Of a stretch of 45,782 nucleotides of DNA, positions 44,701 to 45,782 are shown piece after piece. The notes beneath the pieces were generated by a model, which saw nothing but the letters and a program-made list of their open reading frames with translations, was not told the origin of the DNA and did no database searches. The stretch comes from an uncultured Clostridia bacterium. Lineage in GTDB: Bacteria > Bacillota > Clostridia > Lachnospirales > CAMVHY01. The position numbers and the translations under genes are program-made. Location: contig CAMTJU010000001.1 in assembly GCA_947073045.1 (NCBI GenBank), positions 1-45,782 on the forward strand, in the 5' to 3' direction. Each line of letters opens with the position of its first letter. Position 1 is the first letter of the stretch.

Positions 44701-45782
44701 TGAAAAAACTGCATATGGCTACGTAAAAAAATATTTTGAGGCAAAAGATTTAACCTTACCAAAATCTGAAATTAATCGTTTAAAACTTGGTTGCAGCGGC
44801 ATAAAAAAAACTACCGGTCAACATCCCGGCGGCTTAATGATTGTTCCAAGTAATCACGATATTTTTGAATTTTGTCCTGTTCAGCATCCTGCCAATGATT
44901 CCAAATCTAACGTTATTACTACACATTTTGATTATCATTCAATAAGTGGACGACTTTTGAAATTAGATTTACTCGGCCATGATGTTCCAACAATTATACA
45001 TATGCTTGAAGAAATCACAGGAATTGATCCGACAAAAGTTCCTCTCTCAGATAAAAAAGTTATCTCGCTTTTCACATCACCAAATGTCTTAGGGCAAATC
45101 AGTTGTAATACAGGAACATTAGGATTACCTGAATTCGGAACACATTTTGTAAGGCAAATGCTTTTGGAAACACAGCCCAAATCATTTGGCGAGCTCGTAA
45201 GGATTTCAGGATTGTCACATGGTACAGATGTATGGTTTAATAATGCGCAGGAACTCATTAAAAATAAAGAGGCGTCATTAAAAACAGTAATTCCAACTCG
45301 AGACGATATTATGCTTTTCTTAATTCAAAATGGAGTGGAAAAGAAGACAGCATTTAAAATAATGGAAGCAGTACGAAAGGGCAAAGGTCTAACTGAAGAA
45401 AACATCCAAATTTTGAAAGAAAAAAATATTCCCGATTGGTATATAAATTCATGCCGGAAAATAAAGTATCTGTTCCCAAAAGGTCATGCCGTTGCATATG
45501 TAATGATGACAATGCGTATAGGATACTTTAAAGTTTATCATCCGTATGCATTTTACGCAGCAACATTTTCCGTACGCAGTATGGATTTTAATTATAATAC
45601 CATGTGCTGCGACAAACAGAAGGTTCTGGACGCAATGAAAAAAATTGAGTCACTAGGAAAAAATGCTACAACAAAAGATAAGAATGTTTACTCATTACTT
45701 GAAATAATATTGGAAATGTATGAACGAAATCTTAAATTTACAAAATTGGATTTATATAAATCCGATGCTACAAAATTTATTG
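41702..45782 (+). CDS. polC: DNA polymerase III PolC-type alpha subunit (cut by window end)
   Basis: PolC is the essential replicative polymerase of Bacillota with a built-in proofreading exonuclease. The visible 1360 residues contain an N-terminal and OB-fold region, the PHP segment VELHAHTQMSSMD near residue 334 with AITDHG, the DEDD exonuclease from VVFDLETTGLS near residue 418 to HRAVDDAEAT, the zinc motif CPNCKYSDF...CPICG near residue 905, and the palm catalytic DKEPDIDLNF near residue 960. The fingers region follows; the last part lies beyond the window. ATG 41702 is preferred to ATG 41696 because AGGA is then 9 nt upstream. Confidence 0.96.
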   Translation, partial: MENNNNFKNVFANFNLPIQIKNQLDSALVSQIKISKSKKELAVNLNFKKIVDKNIIAQFETQMKNYFPMLNVKVYEKYNLECNIQNKIEKVLSAVLFDIKNKSNVCYKILSQSKWHLQNENILSFEIDKRYEFFFKKKKIGDLIQNMFLQKIDIPIKITFSNSLKQVNIDYLNQKQNEIINQISQQKNYSIPASKNEQPIQNKKYQNAKRQSIKINNDLVNETLSSLKNNFSVNEKIIVGGKIFFCEFYQLKNGKFIFNFDITDKNNSISSKFFIDENNITNEIKNLICVGKDIIVKGKIKFDEFMKENVLFADEICEFEIPIRQDNSKFKRVELHAHTQMSSMDSVVPVKKLIERAAFWKHKAIAITDHGVVQAFPEAMEAAKKFNIKIIYGTEAYLIDDLAGIVQNPANKTLADDFVVFDLETTGLSKENNKIIEIGAVKISNGKIIDRFSSFVNPHEKLSDKIIELTHITDQMLVDAPNIKEIFPKFLEFIKGCVLVAHNADFDTGFINRTAEKDFNIKLKNSVLDTLGLSRALLPELSKHKLNVLAKHLGISLENHHRAVDDAEATALIFLKFCDMLHEKNISQLRQINLLSASSVNKTKLKAYHAIILVKNQAGLKNLYKLISKSHLDYFYKRPRIPKSEFLKYRTGLLIGSACEAGELYRAIRENKSDEFINELAQFYDYLEIQPLENNFYMLRDKIVESKQSLIDINKKIIELGKTFNKLVVATGDVHFLEPEDEIYRKIIMSGDGFKDADNQPPLFFHTTDEMLKRFDYLDEASAFEIVVTNPNLIADSIEDIKPIPDETFSPKFEGADEQLKKITIDKAHEIYGENLPKIVSSRLNRELDSIIKNGFTVMYIIAQKLVWKSLEDGYLVGSRGSVGSSFVATMAQITEVNPLPAHYVCPNCKYSDFDSDIVKSFAGGSGCDMPDKNCPICGKLLNKDGHDIPFETFLGFDGDKEPDIDLNFSGEYQLKAHAYTEELFGKGHVFKAGTISTLAEKTAYGYVKKYFEAKDLTLPKSEINRLKLGCSGIKKTTGQHPGGLMIVPSNHDIFEFCPVQHPANDSKSNVITTHFDYHSISGRLLKLDLLGHDVPTIIHMLEEITGIDPTKVPLSDKKVISLFTSPNVLGQISCNTGTLGLPEFGTHFVRQMLLETQPKSFGELVRISGLSHGTDVWFNNAQELIKNKEASLKTVIPTRDDIMLFLIQNGVEKKTAFKIMEAVRKGKGLTEENIQILKEKNIPDWYINSCRKIKYLFPKGHAVAYVMMTMRIGYFKVYHPYAFYAATFSVRSMDFNYNTMCCDKQKVLDAMKKIESLGKNATTKDKNVYSLLEIILEMYERNLKFTKLDLYKSDATKFI

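Noticed and set aside
44935-45258. 107-residue minus-strand open frame inside polC
   Set aside because: It is antisense to the conserved polymerase domain.
45700-45782. polC treated as truncated by mutation
   Set aside because: The frame is open to the last base; the cut is the window edge.

Overview
This window reads as a chromosomal segment of a very AT-rich, endospore-forming Gram-positive anaerobe, most likely a member of the Clostridia. The evidence is a Gram-positive PolC replicase, RecU, MutS2, pyrimidine-nucleoside phosphorylase, an AbrB-type regulator, the sporulation protein YunB, strong AGGAGG/AAGGTGA ribosome binding sites, frequent TTG starts and a thioredoxin reductase that lacks the NADPH signatures. 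I cannot assign a genus from sequence alone. No rRNA, tRNA, CRISPR array, transposase or prophage block was seen.

Layout. (1) 1-3917: recU and queG on the minus strand, then an exported DUF3298/DUF4163-like protein overlapping nagA on the plus strand. (2) 4280-19157: a surface-polysaccharide locus built as two divergent operons. The minus operon runs from the ABC exporter (wzm, wzt), through a decayed MntA/HepT pair and a 1322-residue three-domain transferase, to a complete GDP-D-glycero-alpha-D-manno-heptose set (hddA, gmhA, hddC, gmhB) and a GT-C-like membrane protein. The plus operon holds a GT2 glycosyltransferase and rmlA-rmlC-rmlB-rmlD for dTDP-L-rhamnose, closed by a very strong terminator. 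Together they predict a rhamnose- and heptose-containing glycan exported by an ABC transporter. (3) 19276-22467: nucleoside catabolism operon deoD-pdp-deoB with a good promoter. (4) 22632-28237: a minus-strand operon of a PurM-like protein, a thioredoxin-reductase-like flavoprotein, a family 4 uracil-DNA glycosylase that appears to start at AUU, an unrecognised helical protein, yunB and pncB, ending in a terminator whose loop carries a second, nested palindrome. (5) 28394-33825: class A PBP, a small acidic lipoprotein and an exported phosphodiester-glycosidase-like protein, each followed by its own terminator. (6) 33999-36428: a DUF4397 protein and a compact regulatory patch (XRE repressor diverging from a small unknown ORF, a Mor-family activator and an AbrB regulator) with a perfect 16-bp palindrome at the predicted start site. 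(7) 36450-45782: housekeeping genes mutS2, an orphan OmpR-type response regulator, aroE, a lone pseudopilin, rsmE, and polC, which runs off the window end.

The observations most worth checking are the AUU-initiated glycosylase, the MntA/HepT pair caught in decay inside the glycan operon, the pyruvyltransferase-GT2-GT4 fusion, the palindrome nested in a terminator, the NADPH-motif-less reductase and the palindromic operator between the XRE and Mor genes. No single locus is obviously a new defence or mobile system.
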